A DNA stretch of 64,000 nucleotides from an uncultured Pseudomonadota bacterium (GTDB lineage: Bacteria > Pseudomonadota > Gammaproteobacteria > Burkholderiales > JALYOK01), in contig CADEHE010000002.1 of assembly GCA_902826775.1 (NCBI GenBank), positions 124,001 through 188,000 of the forward strand, in the 5' to 3' direction. Positions 49,814 to 59,187 of the stretch are shown here, piece after piece. A model generated the notes under the pieces. That model was given only the letters and a program-made list of their open reading frames with translations. It did not search any database and was not told the origin of the DNA. Made by a program: the position numbers and the translations under genes. Every line of letters begins with the position of its first letter. Position 1 is the stretch's first letter.

Positions 49814-50941
49814 TCAAGCGGCGGAACTCGATTCCGCGAACAGTTGCTGCGCGAGTGGACTGCCCGACGGTATTTGCTGCTTGGCCATGGTATTGACGAT
49901 CTCCAGCAGCTGGTTGCGGATTTGCTGAAGCTGCGCGTCCTTGACCTCCCGGCGGCGTTCGTCGACCACAATGCCGCCGACACCGTGCGCGAACTGCTGC
50001 GCCGCGGTCGTCATGCGAGCCAGCGCCTTGGCTACGTCCTTCACGCGCGGTACATCCAGGGAGAACACCACGCTGTGCGTCGTCATCGAGCGGACCTGGT
50101 CAAGCAAGAATGGTCGCGGTTCGCCGTTGCTCAGCGTGAACATATCTTCGCCGTGCTCATTGCGCGCCACGAATACGCCATCCGGACGCAGCGTCAAGCC
50201 TTCGGCTTCGGCCAGAGCGCGAATCTTCGTCGCCGCTAGCGGCGCGCCGTCCTTGCTGGCGACGTGGTAATCCATCACCACATCGACTTGCGCGCAAAAC
50301 GCGTCCAGTGCCTCGGCGTGGCGCAGCGCGGCCTCCTTGTCCGGCATGTCCGCTTGCAGCTTTAGGCTTGCGGCGACGTTCTTCACCATGCCAATAAAGC
50401 TTTCCAGTTCATTCGAACTGAGCGGGCCATTGCGGTTCGCTAACTGCACGCCGACTTGCAACTGGTTGTAGCTGCGTTCGGCGCCGGTTTGAATGTCTTC
50501 CCAAGACCCGTCGGTAAGGTTCTTGCCTTGCCAGCGCGCCGGCTTGTTGACGAACGGAAATTGCTGCAGTGCGGCCTTAAGCGCTGTTGCCAAAACCGAT
50601 GCGCCCGAATCCGCGCGCAGCATCGCAATGTAGTGGATACGCTTGTCCAACGGCGTGCTCGGCGCCGTCATCTCCAAGCGCAATGACGGCTCGATCTGTT
50701 CACTGGAAACGCGCTTGGTGCGCGTCAGCGGCAGCGCGTCTTCGCTCGCTCCAACGCCCGGCGCGGCGCCGCTGGAGGCGGACCCTGCGGCGGCGCCATC
50801 GAGCAGCACGTCGGGGTGCTCGCGCCGGAAGATCTCCTCCGCCTGCGCGCGATAGCGCCGCTCCTGCAAACGATTGAATAGATAAACACCGCCGATCACC
50901 AACGCACCGAGCACCAACAAGCTGAGTTGCAAATCACTCAT
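49814..50941 (-). CDS. zipA: Cell division protein ZipA-like
   Basis: 375 residues. A single N-terminal membrane segment (LSLLVLGALVIGGVYLFN), a charged then Ala/Ser/Gly-rich linker, and a C-terminal domain (from about residue 230) corresponding to the FtsZ-binding fold. ZipA anchors the Z-ring to the membrane. The call leans on topology and on the smc-zipA-ligA order, which is conserved in betaproteobacteria. Confidence 0.85.
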   Translation of the reverse strand: MSDLQLSLLVLGALVIGGVYLFNRLQERRYRAQAEEIFRREHPDVLLDGAAAGSASSGAAPGVGASEDALPLTRTKRVSSEQIEPSLRLEMTAPSTPLDKRIHYIAMLRADSGASVLATALKAALQQFPFVNKPARWQGKNLTDGSWEDIQTGAERSYNQLQVGVQLANRNGPLSSNELESFIGMVKNVAASLKLQADMPDKEAALRHAEALDAFCAQVDVVMDYHVASKDGAPLAATKIRALAEAEGLTLRPDGVFVARNEHGEDMFTLSNGEPRPFLLDQVRSMTTHSVVFSLDVPRVKDVAKALARMTTAAQQFAHGVGGIVVDERRREVKDAQLQQIRNQLLEIVNTMAKQQIPSGSPLAQQLFAESSSAA

Positions 50942-50989
50942 CGTTGCCTGCCTGCGAATTACTCATCGCCCATTTGCCTGTTCGCACAA

Positions 50990-53900
50990 TCACGCCGCCG
51001 CTACTTCGTCGCGCATGCGCAGAGCCTGCTCCATATCTACCGCCACTACGCGCGAGACGCCCGATTCCTGCATGGTAATGCCAAGCAATTGCTCAGCCAT
51101 TTCCATGGTGAGCTTATTATGGCTGATAAACAGGAACTGAGTGTTCTCCGCCATGCGCTTGACCAAGTCGCAATAGCGCACCGTGTTCGCGTCGTCGAGC
51201 GGCGCATCGACCTCGTCGAGGATGCAGAAGGGCGCTGGATTGAGCTGGAAAATCGAAAACACCAGCGACAGCGCGGTTAGCGCCTTCTCGCCGCCTGAGA
51301 GCAAGTGGATCGAACTGGTTTTCTTGCCCGGCGGCTGCGCCGTTACTTCCAGCCCGGCGTCCAGAATTTCTTCCCCGGTTAGCGCGATGTTGGCGCGCCC
51401 GCCGCCGAACAACTGCGGGAACAAGGTGCTGAAGGAACTGTTCACTTTCTCGAACGTGTCGCGCAGCAGTTCGCGCGTCTCGCGATCGATGCGCCGGATG
51501 GCGTTCTCCAGCGTCTCCACGGCTTCGATCAGATCGGTTGATTGCGCATCCAGGTAGTTCTTGCGCTCGAAGGCGGCATCGTATTCGGCTACAGCAGCCA
51601 AGTTTACCGGACCAAGCGCCTCGACTTCGCCATTGAGGCGGTTCAACTCTGTCTGCAGATGGCTGGAGCGGGCGCCCTTCTCCAGCAGCGGCAGCAGCGT
51701 TTCATCGCTGGCGCCATGCGCTTGCAGTTGTTCGGAAAACTGCGTTTCCGCCAGCCGCGCCTCTTGCTCCTTGAGCCGCACCTCGTTCATGCTCTCGCGC
51801 AGCGGCTCCAGCTTCTGCTCGCTGGTCTGGCGGTCGCCTTCCACTTCGGCGATTTGCGCGGTGAGCGCCTCCAGCGCCGAGCGCGCTTGCGCAAGCGCCT
51901 GATCGGCCCCTTCGCGCTGACTCAACGCTGCGTTCAGCGAGCCCACCAGCGCGCTATCGTCCAGTTGCCCCAGTTCGGTTTGTAGCGCAGCCTGCTGCTG
52001 TTCCAGCTCCTGCAGCCGCCGCTGCACGCGCGCCAACTCCTGCTCATTGTGCGCGATGCGCTCGGCGCTGCTCTTCTCGGCAAAGCGCGCTGCTTGCGCT
52101 GCACGCTCGGCCTCTTGTTGAGCAGCACGGCGTTCATTCAGCAGTTGCAGGGCCTGCGCGTAGCCGGCGTCGGCGTCCGCTAACGCCGCCGCAACGCGCC
52201 GCTGCTCCAGCGCCGCCGCGTCGAGCTGCGCCTGCAAGTGCTGCTGCGCCAGTTCTTCCATGCCGCGTTGACGCGCCAATTCAGCCAACTCGCTCGCCAC
52301 TTGTGCGGCACGCGTATTAATGCGCTCCGACAGCTCGCTCATGCGCACGATTTCCAACTGCGCTTGATGGCGCTTCGCTTGCAACTCCGCTTGCTGCTGA
52401 CGTTGCGCCTGCGTGCGCGCCTCCAGCTCTTCCTGCTGCGTCTGCACAGCGGCCAGCGCAGCGCGGCGCTCGGCGAGCTCTGCCTGCACCGCACCGAGTT
52501 GAGCGCGCAACTCGTCGATCTCGCGCCGGCGCGCTAGCACGCCGTGCATTTGCGCATTAGGCGCGAAAAAGCTTACGCTGTGGCGCGTAATCACATGCGC
52601 TTCGCGCGTCACCAACATCACACCGGCCGGCAACGCCTCGGCTTGTTGCAAAGCATCGCGCCAGGACTCGACTGCATACACATCCTTTAGCCAATCAGCA
52701 AGGATACCCTGCGCGCGCGCATCATTGACCGTGACGTAGCGCAGCAGAGGCGTGCCGCTCGATGCTCCGGCGTCCGCCGGCGTCGTGGCGCTTTCAGCGA
52801 AGAACGCGACGCCGGCGGGCGGCGTCGGCATGTCCCCGGCCAGCGCCAAACTTTGCAGCCCGACCGCGTTCAAGCGCGCGCCGAGCGCGGCTTCCAATGC
52901 ATCTTCCCAGCCGGGCGCAACATCGATGGTTTGCCATAAGCGCGGCGCGTCATGCATGCCGTGCTGCGCCAAAAACGTGTTTACGCTGGCATCGTCCATC
53001 AGCTTGGATTGCAACCGCTCCAAAGTCTGGATCTGGCCTTCCAGCTTGGTGGCGCGTGCGCTCGCCTGCTCAACCTGCTGAGTGACTTCGCTGTGCCGTA
53101 CGCGCAACGCACCCGCCTGTTCCTGCAATGCGCTGAGCTCGTCCACGAGCGTGCCGTGCTGCTGATCCATCGATTGCAGCGCTGCGACATCGCGCTCAAG
53201 GCGCGCATTATCGGGCGCGATGAGCTCGAGCTGTTCCTCTTCCAACTTGCGCGCGCGCGCGGTAAGTTGCTCAATCACACGCTGCGCGTGACCGCGATTG
53301 GCTTGCGCCACCGAGGCGCCTTGCTGCAGTTGCGCCTGCTGTTCGCGCGCACCACGCTGGCGCTGCGAAGCCTGATTGAATTCGGCTTCGGCCGCCGGCA
53401 GTTCGTCACCGCGCTCCTGCACGTCTTGCGCCAGTTGCGCGCAAGACTGCTGCGCTTGCGCATGCTCGGATCTAAGCGCGGCCAGCTTGGCTTCGGTTTG
53501 CTGCAGTTCGTCGCGCGACTGCTGCTGCTGATCGCCGCCACTGCGCAATTGCTGTTCGATGCGGCGTTTGTTGTCACGCACGAACTGCAACTGTTGCTCG
53601 ACGCGCGCGATCTCGGCGTTGATTTCGTACAGCTTGCCTTGCGCCGCGCGCAAAGTATCGCCGGCTTGATAATGGTCCTGGCGCACTTGCTCCAACCGCT
53701 TCTCGGCGGCGCGCAGCGCGGCCACTTCATGCTCAAGCTCGTTCTGCAGACGGGTCAACTCGCGCCCGTGACGCTCGCGCGCATTGGTGGCATCGCGCTT
53801 GCGCAAGAACCAGAGCAGATTCTGCGTTGTCTGCAACTGCGCTTGCAATTCCTGATAGCGCTGCGCCGTCTGGCGTTGGGTGTCGAGCTTTTCCAGCTGC

Positions 53901-54508
53901 GCGCTCAGTTCTTGCAGAATGTCGTGGGTGCGCGCGAGGTTCTGCCGCGTGTCGTTCAAGCGCAATTCGGTCTCTCGGCGACGCTCTTTATATTTGGAGA
54001 CGCCGGCAGCCTCCTCCAGGAACACACGCAATTCCTCGGGCTTAGATTCAACGATGCGCGAGATCATGCCCTGCTCGATGATCGCGTAGGCGCGCGGTCC
54101 TAACCCAGTGCCGAGGAATATATCGGTGATGTCGCGGCGGCGTACGTGCTGATTGTTGATGTAATAGCTGGATTCGCCGTCGCGCTCCAAGACGCGCTTG
54201 ACCGAGATGTCGCCGTACTGCCCCCATTGGCCGCCGACGCGGCCCAAGCTATTGTCGAACACGAGTTCGACACTGGCGCGGTTGGCGGGAGGGCGCTGCG
54301 TGGTGCCGTTGAAGATGACATCTTGCATCGTTTCGCCGCGCAGATGACGCGCTTGCGATTCGCCCAGCACCCAACGCACGGCATCGACGACGTTCGACTT
54401 GCCGCAGCCGTTCGGGCCGACCACGCCGAGCAATTGCCCCGGCACCGACAAATGCGCTGGATCGGCGAAGGACTTAAAGCCCGCAATTTTGATGTGACGT
54501 AAGTGCAA
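50990..54508 (-). CDS. smc: Chromosome segregation ATPase SMC
   Basis: About 1172 residues. Walker A GPNGCGKSN at the N-terminus, two long coiled coils (about 165-500 and 660-1010) flanking a hinge (MHDAPRLWQTIDV... VTVNDARAQGILADWL), then signature LSGGEKALTALSL and Walker B FCILDEVDAPLDDAN. It organises and segregates DNA, normally with ScpA/ScpB, which are not in the window. The TTG at 54508 (giving MHLRHIKIAGFKSF) fits the family; the frame extends to 54562. Confidence 0.95.
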   Translation of the reverse strand: MHLRHIKIAGFKSFADPAHLSVPGQLLGVVGPNGCGKSNVVDAVRWVLGESQARHLRGETMQDVIFNGTTQRPPANRASVELVFDNSLGRVGGQWGQYGDISVKRVLERDGESSYYINNQHVRRRDITDIFLGTGLGPRAYAIIEQGMISRIVESKPEELRVFLEEAAGVSKYKERRRETELRLNDTRQNLARTHDILQELSAQLEKLDTQRQTAQRYQELQAQLQTTQNLLWFLRKRDATNARERHGRELTRLQNELEHEVAALRAAEKRLEQVRQDHYQAGDTLRAAQGKLYEINAEIARVEQQLQFVRDNKRRIEQQLRSGGDQQQQSRDELQQTEAKLAALRSEHAQAQQSCAQLAQDVQERGDELPAAEAEFNQASQRQRGAREQQAQLQQGASVAQANRGHAQRVIEQLTARARKLEEEQLELIAPDNARLERDVAALQSMDQQHGTLVDELSALQEQAGALRVRHSEVTQQVEQASARATKLEGQIQTLERLQSKLMDDASVNTFLAQHGMHDAPRLWQTIDVAPGWEDALEAALGARLNAVGLQSLALAGDMPTPPAGVAFFAESATTPADAGASSGTPLLRYVTVNDARAQGILADWLKDVYAVESWRDALQQAEALPAGVMLVTREAHVITRHSVSFFAPNAQMHGVLARRREIDELRAQLGAVQAELAERRAALAAVQTQQEELEARTQAQRQQQAELQAKRHQAQLEIVRMSELSERINTRAAQVASELAELARQRGMEELAQQHLQAQLDAAALEQRRVAAALADADAGYAQALQLLNERRAAQQEAERAAQAARFAEKSSAERIAHNEQELARVQRRLQELEQQQAALQTELGQLDDSALVGSLNAALSQREGADQALAQARSALEALTAQIAEVEGDRQTSEQKLEPLRESMNEVRLKEQEARLAETQFSEQLQAHGASDETLLPLLEKGARSSHLQTELNRLNGEVEALGPVNLAAVAEYDAAFERKNYLDAQSTDLIEAVETLENAIRRIDRETRELLRDTFEKVNSSFSTLFPQLFGGGRANIALTGEEILDAGLEVTAQPPGKKTSSIHLLSGGEKALTALSLVFSIFQLNPAPFCILDEVDAPLDDANTVRYCDLVKRMAENTQFLFISHNKLTMEMAEQLLGITMQESGVSRVVAVDMEQALRMRDEVAAA

Positions 54509-54675
54509 TTTACCGACAGCAGCGCTGAGTTTGGTACTAAGGTTGGATCTTAAGCGCGCCACCGCTATGAGAACACGAGCGGCACACCGTCCGGGGGCGA
54601 CATTGCATCGCCGTTATAATTCCGAATTGTACCCGAACTTACTTGCCGCATTTCTTCGCACTCACACGCTCTCGC

Positions 54676-55092
54676 ATGCCGACTCGACCCAAGCGCGCGC
54701 TGGAAACATTCGCCAACCCCAAGCCGAAGCGCGACTACCATATTCAGATGCAGATTCCGGAATTCACCTGCCTATGTCCAAAAACCGGACAGCCGGACTT
54801 TGCGCACCTGACCTTGGATTTCATCCCGGATCGGCACTGCGTAGAGCTGAAAAGCTTGAAACTGTACATCTGGTCGTACCGCAACGAAGGCGCGTTCCAC
54901 GAAGCGGTCACGAATCAGATCGCCGACGATGTCGTTGCCGCGATCGCGCCGCGATACTTGCGCCTCACCGCGAAGTTCTACGTGCGCGGCGGCATTTTCA
55001 CCAACGTCGTCGTCGAGCACCGCAAAAAGGGTTGGAAGCCGGCACCGAACGTCAATCTGGCCAACTTCCCGGTCGAGCCTTCGGTGGGCTAA
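54676..55092 (+). CDS. queF: NADPH-dependent 7-cyano-7-deazaguanine reductase
   Basis: 138 residues, the short unimodular type. [14 protein letters not shown] has the catalytic Cys34 and Asp41; [21 protein letters not shown] is the QueF motif for NADPH binding. It reduces preQ0 to preQ1 in queuosine synthesis. The ATG at 54676 was chosen over a TTG at 54643 that adds non-conserved residues. It diverges from smc; no preQ1 riboswitch was recognised upstream. Confidence 0.95.
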   Translation: MPTRPKRALETFANPKPKRDYHIQMQIPEFTCLCPKTGQPDFAHLTLDFIPDRHCVELKSLKLYIWSYRNEGAFHEAVTNQIADDVVAAIAPRYLRLTAKFYVRGGIFTNVVVEHRKKGWKPAPNVNLANFPVEPSVG

Positions 55093-55166
55093 TACTGGCC
55101 TATGCATAACTTAGAGCCTATTAAAGGTAGAGAGTCCCAGACTGTACCTATGCCGGGTATCTATTG

Positions 55167-56129
55167 ATGGCAACGCTGACCGCAGTCACAACCGAGCGGC
55201 AGGCGCCCATAAGTGCGCTGCAAGCCTGGGCCGTCGCGCTCGCGCTGCTGTTCGCCCCGTTTGCGTTTCTCTACCTCGGCCGCCCGCGCCGTGCACTGGC
55301 CTACGTGCTGGCATTGGGCACGCCGTTCGCAGTGGCGTTGCTCGCGTTGACCTCGGGGCTGCCCCGGACCGCGATTGCCGCCCTAATCGTGACCCTGCTG
55401 GTAGCGCTGTACGCGGTGCATGACGCTTGGCGCTGCGCGCGCGCGCCACAAGCGCCGCAGCGCTTGCCCGCTTACGTCATCGTCACGGTGATGACTGCGG
55501 CGTTCGCCTTGCTGGCCCTAACGCGCGGCTTTATTGGCGAACCGTACAAGATTCCGTCTACCTCGATGGCGCCTTTGCTGCAGCGCGGCGACCTGGTCTT
55601 GGTAAGTAAATGGGGCTTTGGCAATTACGGCTCCGACAAGCTGCCGGTGGCAGGCAAGGTGTTTCGCGCGCCGCAACGCGGTGACATCATCGTGTTTAAG
55701 TGGCCGGTGGACGCGCACGTCGACTACGTCAAGCGCGTGGTCGGCATGCCGGGCGACGTCATCGAGTATCGGGACAAGCAACTCATCATCAACGGCGCAC
55801 CGGCTAACTACGTGCGTCTGGAAGACTATCAACTCGCCAGCGCGCCCAGGCCGCAGCGGCACCTGCGCGAAGCATTCGCCGCGGAGCCGAACGATATTCT
55901 GATCGACCCCGGCGCCCCGGCGGTGGCGACGCACAGCGTCAAGAGCAGCGCCATGCAGTATTGCTCCTACCACAGCAACGGCTTTCGCTGCACCGTGCCG
56001 GCGGCGCACTATTTCATGCTCGGCGACAATCGCGATAGCAGCAACGACAGCCGCTATTGGGGCATGGTGCCGCAGACCAACCTAATCGGCAAAGTGGTCT
56101 GGCACACACGGGTGTTTCGAACAAAGTAG
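55167..56129 (+). CDS. lepB: Signal peptidase I with extra N-terminal membrane domain
   Basis: 320 residues from the ATG at 55167. The S26 catalytic dyad is present: Ser133 in IPSTSMAPLL and Lys189 in DYVKRVVGMPGD; the late GDNRDSSNDSRYWG box is intact. It cleaves signal peptides of exported proteins. The first 115 residues hold about four hydrophobic segments, more than the usual two. It stands apart from the lepA-rnc-era cluster where the main lepB is often found, so it may be a second enzyme. Confidence 0.88.
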   Translation: MATLTAVTTERQAPISALQAWAVALALLFAPFAFLYLGRPRRALAYVLALGTPFAVALLALTSGLPRTAIAALIVTLLVALYAVHDAWRCARAPQAPQRLPAYVIVTVMTAAFALLALTRGFIGEPYKIPSTSMAPLLQRGDLVLVSKWGFGNYGSDKLPVAGKVFRAPQRGDIIVFKWPVDAHVDYVKRVVGMPGDVIEYRDKQLIINGAPANYVRLEDYQLASAPRPQRHLREAFAAEPNDILIDPGAPAVATHSVKSSAMQYCSYHSNGFRCTVPAAHYFMLGDNRDSSNDSRYWGMVPQTNLIGKVVWHTRVFRTK

Positions 56130-56148
56130 GCGCGAAGGATGTTAGGCA

Positions 56149-56396
56149 GGCGCGGGGGAACCCCCTGCCCCCGCGCTCGTTCTCTTTAGGCCGTGCCTAT
56201 TATGTGGGGGACGAGGGACTAGAGAAGACTGCCATCGCGGCTTCAGCGGTGTTAGTACGCGGCCGCAGTTGCTTATTGCTCCAAGGTGCGCGTCGCACCC
56301 TATCTTGGCGACTCCGCATCAACGAACGAGGGCGGGGACGCGAAGACGGGGCGAAGCCCAGGCTTCGCCCGTCTTCGCCAGGGGTTCCCCCGCGCC
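56149..56396. mobile_element. MITE-like palindromic element, copy A
   Basis: 248 bases bounded by a perfect 16-base inverted repeat (GGCGCGGGGGAACCCC at 56149-56164, its complement at 56381-56396). The left end is itself palindromic (GCGCGGGGG...CCCCCGCGC). A long hairpin (56341-56377, arms of 17-18 bases, one bulge) lies near the right end. It fills the gap between convergent lepB and fpr and has no coding capacity. Internal sequence such as CCGTGCCTA is shared with copy B. Confidence 0.6.
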
Positions 56397-56400
56397 ACCT

Positions 56401-57174
56401 CTACTCCACGAACGCGCGCTCAATAACGTAGTCGCCGGGCGCGCCGGTGTGCGGTGAAATTTCGAAGCCGCGCGCGTCGAGCAAGCCGGCGGTATCTTTG
56501 AGCATACTTGGGCTGCCGCAGATCATCGCGCGATCACGCGCCGGATCGAGCGGCGGCAAACCAATATCGTCGAACAACTTGCCGCTTTCCACTAAATCCG
56601 TCAGCCGCCCGCGGTTTTGGAAAGGCTCGCGCGTCACCGTCGGGTAATAGATCAGCTTGGCGCGCACTTCGTCGCCGAAGAATTCGTTGTTGGGCAGCTG
56701 TTGGGTGATGTATTCGGCGTAAGCCAGTTCGCTCACCACGCGCACGCCATGCACCAGCACGACTTTCTCGAAGCGCTCGTAGGCAAGCGGATCGCGGATG
56801 ATGCTCATGAACGGCGCCAGGCCGGTGCCGGTGGCGAACAAGTAAAGATGCTTGCCCGGGCGCAGATCGTGCAGCACCAGGGTGCCGACCGGCTTGCGGC
56901 TGACCAGCACCTCGTCGCCGGGCTTGATGTGTTGTAAGCGCGAAGTCAGCGCGCCTTCGGGCACTTTGATGCTTAGAAACTCCAAGTGTTCGTCGTAGTT
57001 GGCGCTCGCGATACTGTACGCGCGCAGCAGCGGCTTGCCCTCGACTTTGATGCCGAGCATAACGAAGTGGCCGTTCTCGAAGCGCAAACCTTGCTCGCGC
57101 GTCGTCCTAAAACTAAACAAAGTGTCATTCCAGTGATGCACCCCGAGCACGCGCTCGGTCCCAATGCTTGCCAT
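56401..57174 (-). CDS. fpr: Ferredoxin--NADP+ reductase
   Basis: 257 residues. FAD-binding RAYSIASANYDEHLEFLSIKVPEGALTSRLQ and NADP-binding LFATGTGLAPFMSIIRDP, with CGSPSMLKDT near the end, identify a bacterial FPR. It moves electrons between NADPH and ferredoxin or flavodoxin, often under oxidative stress. The ending ERAFVE is of the subclass seen in Pseudomonas Fpr. It diverges from a LysR gene, as fpr does from finR in pseudomonads. Confidence 0.93.
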   Translation of the reverse strand: MASIGTERVLGVHHWNDTLFSFRTTREQGLRFENGHFVMLGIKVEGKPLLRAYSIASANYDEHLEFLSIKVPEGALTSRLQHIKPGDEVLVSRKPVGTLVLHDLRPGKHLYLFATGTGLAPFMSIIRDPLAYERFEKVVLVHGVRVVSELAYAEYITQQLPNNEFFGDEVRAKLIYYPTVTREPFQNRGRLTDLVESGKLFDDIGLPPLDPARDRAMICGSPSMLKDTAGLLDARGFEISPHTGAPGDYVIERAFVE

Positions 57175-57277
57175 GTGCCGGTTAGAAGAATTGAATTGAG
57201 CGCCAGTTTAGGCAGCCCACCTAATTCTGAAAAGCGCATATTTTGGATATAGTTCATCTGTATAATCAATATAGAAA

Positions 57278-58219
57278 ATGCGTTACACCCTGCGTCAATT
57301 GCAAGTCTTCGCCGCGATCGGCCAGCACGGCACCGTGTCCGGGGCGGCACAACGCCTGCGCATGTCGCAATCGGCAGCCAGCACGGCGCTGGCAGAGCTG
57401 GAGAATCAATTCGACCGGCGCTTGTTCGACCGCGATGGCAAGCGGCTGCGGCTCAACGAAACCGGGCGACTGCTACTGCCGAAAGCGCGCGAGCTGCTGG
57501 AACGCGCCGGTGAATTTGAAACTTTACTCACCAATAACACCAGCTTCGGCACGCTGCGCGTAGGTGCGACGCTGACGATTGGAAATTACCTCGGCACCTT
57601 GTTGGCAGGTGAGTTCATGCGCCGCTACCCAGGCAGCCGCGTCACGCTGGAAGTGAATAACACCACGCGCATCGCACAGCGCATCGCCAATTTCGAACTC
57701 GATCTAGCCTTGATTGAAGGCGAGAGCAGCGATCCCGAACTGCAGATGAGCAGTTGGGTGGCCGATGAACTCGCCGTGTTCTGCTCGCCTGGCCACGCGC
57801 TGGCCAAGAGCAAAAACTTGAGTATCGAACGCGTGCTCGAGCATTGGTGGATCGTGCGCGAACCCGGCTCGGGCACGCGCCAAACGCTGGACCGCGCACT
57901 GGGCAGCCGCCGCAACGCACTCAAGATCCGCCTCGAACTCGAGCACACGGAAGCAATCAAGCGCGCGGTGGAAGCCGGTTTGGGCATCGGCTGCGTATCG
58001 CGCCTGGCGCTGGCGGACGCATTTCGCCGCGGATCATTGCTGGAGCTCAAGGTGCGCGCTTTAGACTTGCGCCGCAAGTTCCACTTCCTGCTACATCGGC
58101 AGAAGTACCGTACGCCCGGAATCGACGCCTTTCTTGCCTTGTGCCACGAGAGTTCCGCGCGCGGCGCGCGCAGCGACCAAATTGCGCTGTCCGGCGCGTT
58201 TACCGCGCGGCAGACCTAG
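57278..58219 (+). CDS. LysR-family regulator divergent from fpr (FinR-like by context)
   Basis: 313 residues. N-terminal helix-turn-helix (LRQLQVFAAIGQHGTVSGAAQRLRMSQSAASTALAELENQF) followed by a periplasmic-binding-like effector domain (GTLRVGATLTIGNYL). The 103-base divergent promoter region has TATAAT at 57261-57266 and ATATAG repeats at about 57248 and 57269, possible binding half-sites. By analogy with FinR it may activate fpr under redox stress; sequence alone does not prove this. Confidence 0.83.
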   Translation: MRYTLRQLQVFAAIGQHGTVSGAAQRLRMSQSAASTALAELENQFDRRLFDRDGKRLRLNETGRLLLPKARELLERAGEFETLLTNNTSFGTLRVGATLTIGNYLGTLLAGEFMRRYPGSRVTLEVNNTTRIAQRIANFELDLALIEGESSDPELQMSSWVADELAVFCSPGHALAKSKNLSIERVLEHWWIVREPGSGTRQTLDRALGSRRNALKIRLELEHTEAIKRAVEAGLGIGCVSRLALADAFRRGSLLELKVRALDLRRKFHFLLHRQKYRTPGIDAFLALCHESSARGARSDQIALSGAFTARQT

Positions 58220-58224
58220 GCTCC

Positions 58225-59127
58225 CTAGCCCGGCTTCGGGGCTAACCGATCCGAATAAAGTCCCGCGCAGATGATCAGCGCGCCGCCGATCCAATCGCGC
58301 AGCGATAACACTTCGCCGGCCAGCCAGTACGCAGCGGCGGCAGCGACCACCAGCTCGAACAGCAAGATGATCATCGCCTGATTGGCGGGCAGGTGGGTGA
58401 ATCCGTATTGCACGCAAAGGCTCATGATCAGCACCACCGCACCGATACCGAGCAGCGCCAACCAGTGCGCCGCCAGTTGCTGCGGCAGTGCTGACCAAAC
58501 ACGCGGTTCCAGCATGCAGGCGAGCGCTGCGACGACCACGGTGCCCACCCACACCGCCATCGATTTGGCAACGATGCCGCTCAGCTGCGCCTTGCGCACC
58601 AAAATATTCGAGCACGCAAAAGCGAATCCGGCGCTCAACGCCAGCCAATCACCGAGAGATTGCGGCAGCGGCAGGCCTGTGCCAGTGTCGGAAAGCATAA
58701 GCATGGCGCCAGCGAGCGCGACGGCGAGCACCCCATAGCCCGCCGGGGGAGCGGCCTCGCGCAAGAAGATCCGCGCGAGCGGCACGCTCCAAACGGGCGC
58801 CAGATAGAACAATAACAACACGCGCACGACCTCGGTCTGCAACACCGCGATGAGGTAACTCACGATGGACCAACCGGCCGCAAGCGCAATCCCGAACAAC
58901 AACCACGGCTGCCGGCGAAATTCATGCCAAGCGCGGAAGCGAATCGCGCTGGCGAGCAAAAGCGCAATTGCGTATGTAAGCAGCGTTGCGGGCGCAGCGC
59001 CGAGTCCGGCCTGCTCCAACTTGCGATACGGATACCAGATGACGCCCCACAAAGAGGCGCCCAGCAGCAGACTGAGCGGCGCGAGGTTAGCTGCGGCAGA
59101 TGCGCCCGTTTTGCTCGGCCAACTCAT
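58225..59127 (-). CDS. EamA/DMT-superfamily transporter
   Basis: 300 residues, ten membrane helices in two five-helix halves typical of the EamA fold (SLLLGASLWGVIWYPYRKLEQAG in the first; ALSAGFAFACSNILVRKAQ opening the second). Such proteins export amino acids or other metabolites. The stop is five bases from the convergent LysR stop, and its start is 60 bases from dapC on the other strand. Confidence 0.85.
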   Translation of the reverse strand: MSWPSKTGASAAANLAPLSLLLGASLWGVIWYPYRKLEQAGLGAAPATLLTYAIALLLASAIRFRAWHEFRRQPWLLFGIALAAGWSIVSYLIAVLQTEVVRVLLLFYLAPVWSVPLARIFLREAAPPAGYGVLAVALAGAMLMLSDTGTGLPLPQSLGDWLALSAGFAFACSNILVRKAQLSGIVAKSMAVWVGTVVVAALACMLEPRVWSALPQQLAAHWLALLGIGAVVLIMSLCVQYGFTHLPANQAMIILLFELVVAAAAAYWLAGEVLSLRDWIGGALIICAGLYSDRLAPKPG

Positions 59128-59147
59128 GAATCGTGTCGCAACTCCCT

Positions 59148-59153
59148 TATAAT
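59148..59153 (+). promoter_or_regulatory. Probable -10 element of dapC
   Basis: TATAAT 34 bases before the dapC start, in the divergent gap with the DMT transporter. No good -35 hexamer lies at standard spacing, so an activator or an extended element may be needed. Confidence 0.4.
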
Positions 59154-59187
59154 GCGCGTTTTGGCTGAAAGCCGCCCAACGGCTCGG

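Noticed and set aside
54563-54675. preQ1 riboswitch ahead of queF
   Set aside because: No preQ1-type short hairpin with an A-rich tail was seen in the short leader.
58924-59187. N-terminal extension of DapC
   Set aside because: It is antisense to the DMT transporter gene and has no family-like sequence; the ATG at 59188 begins the conserved enzyme.
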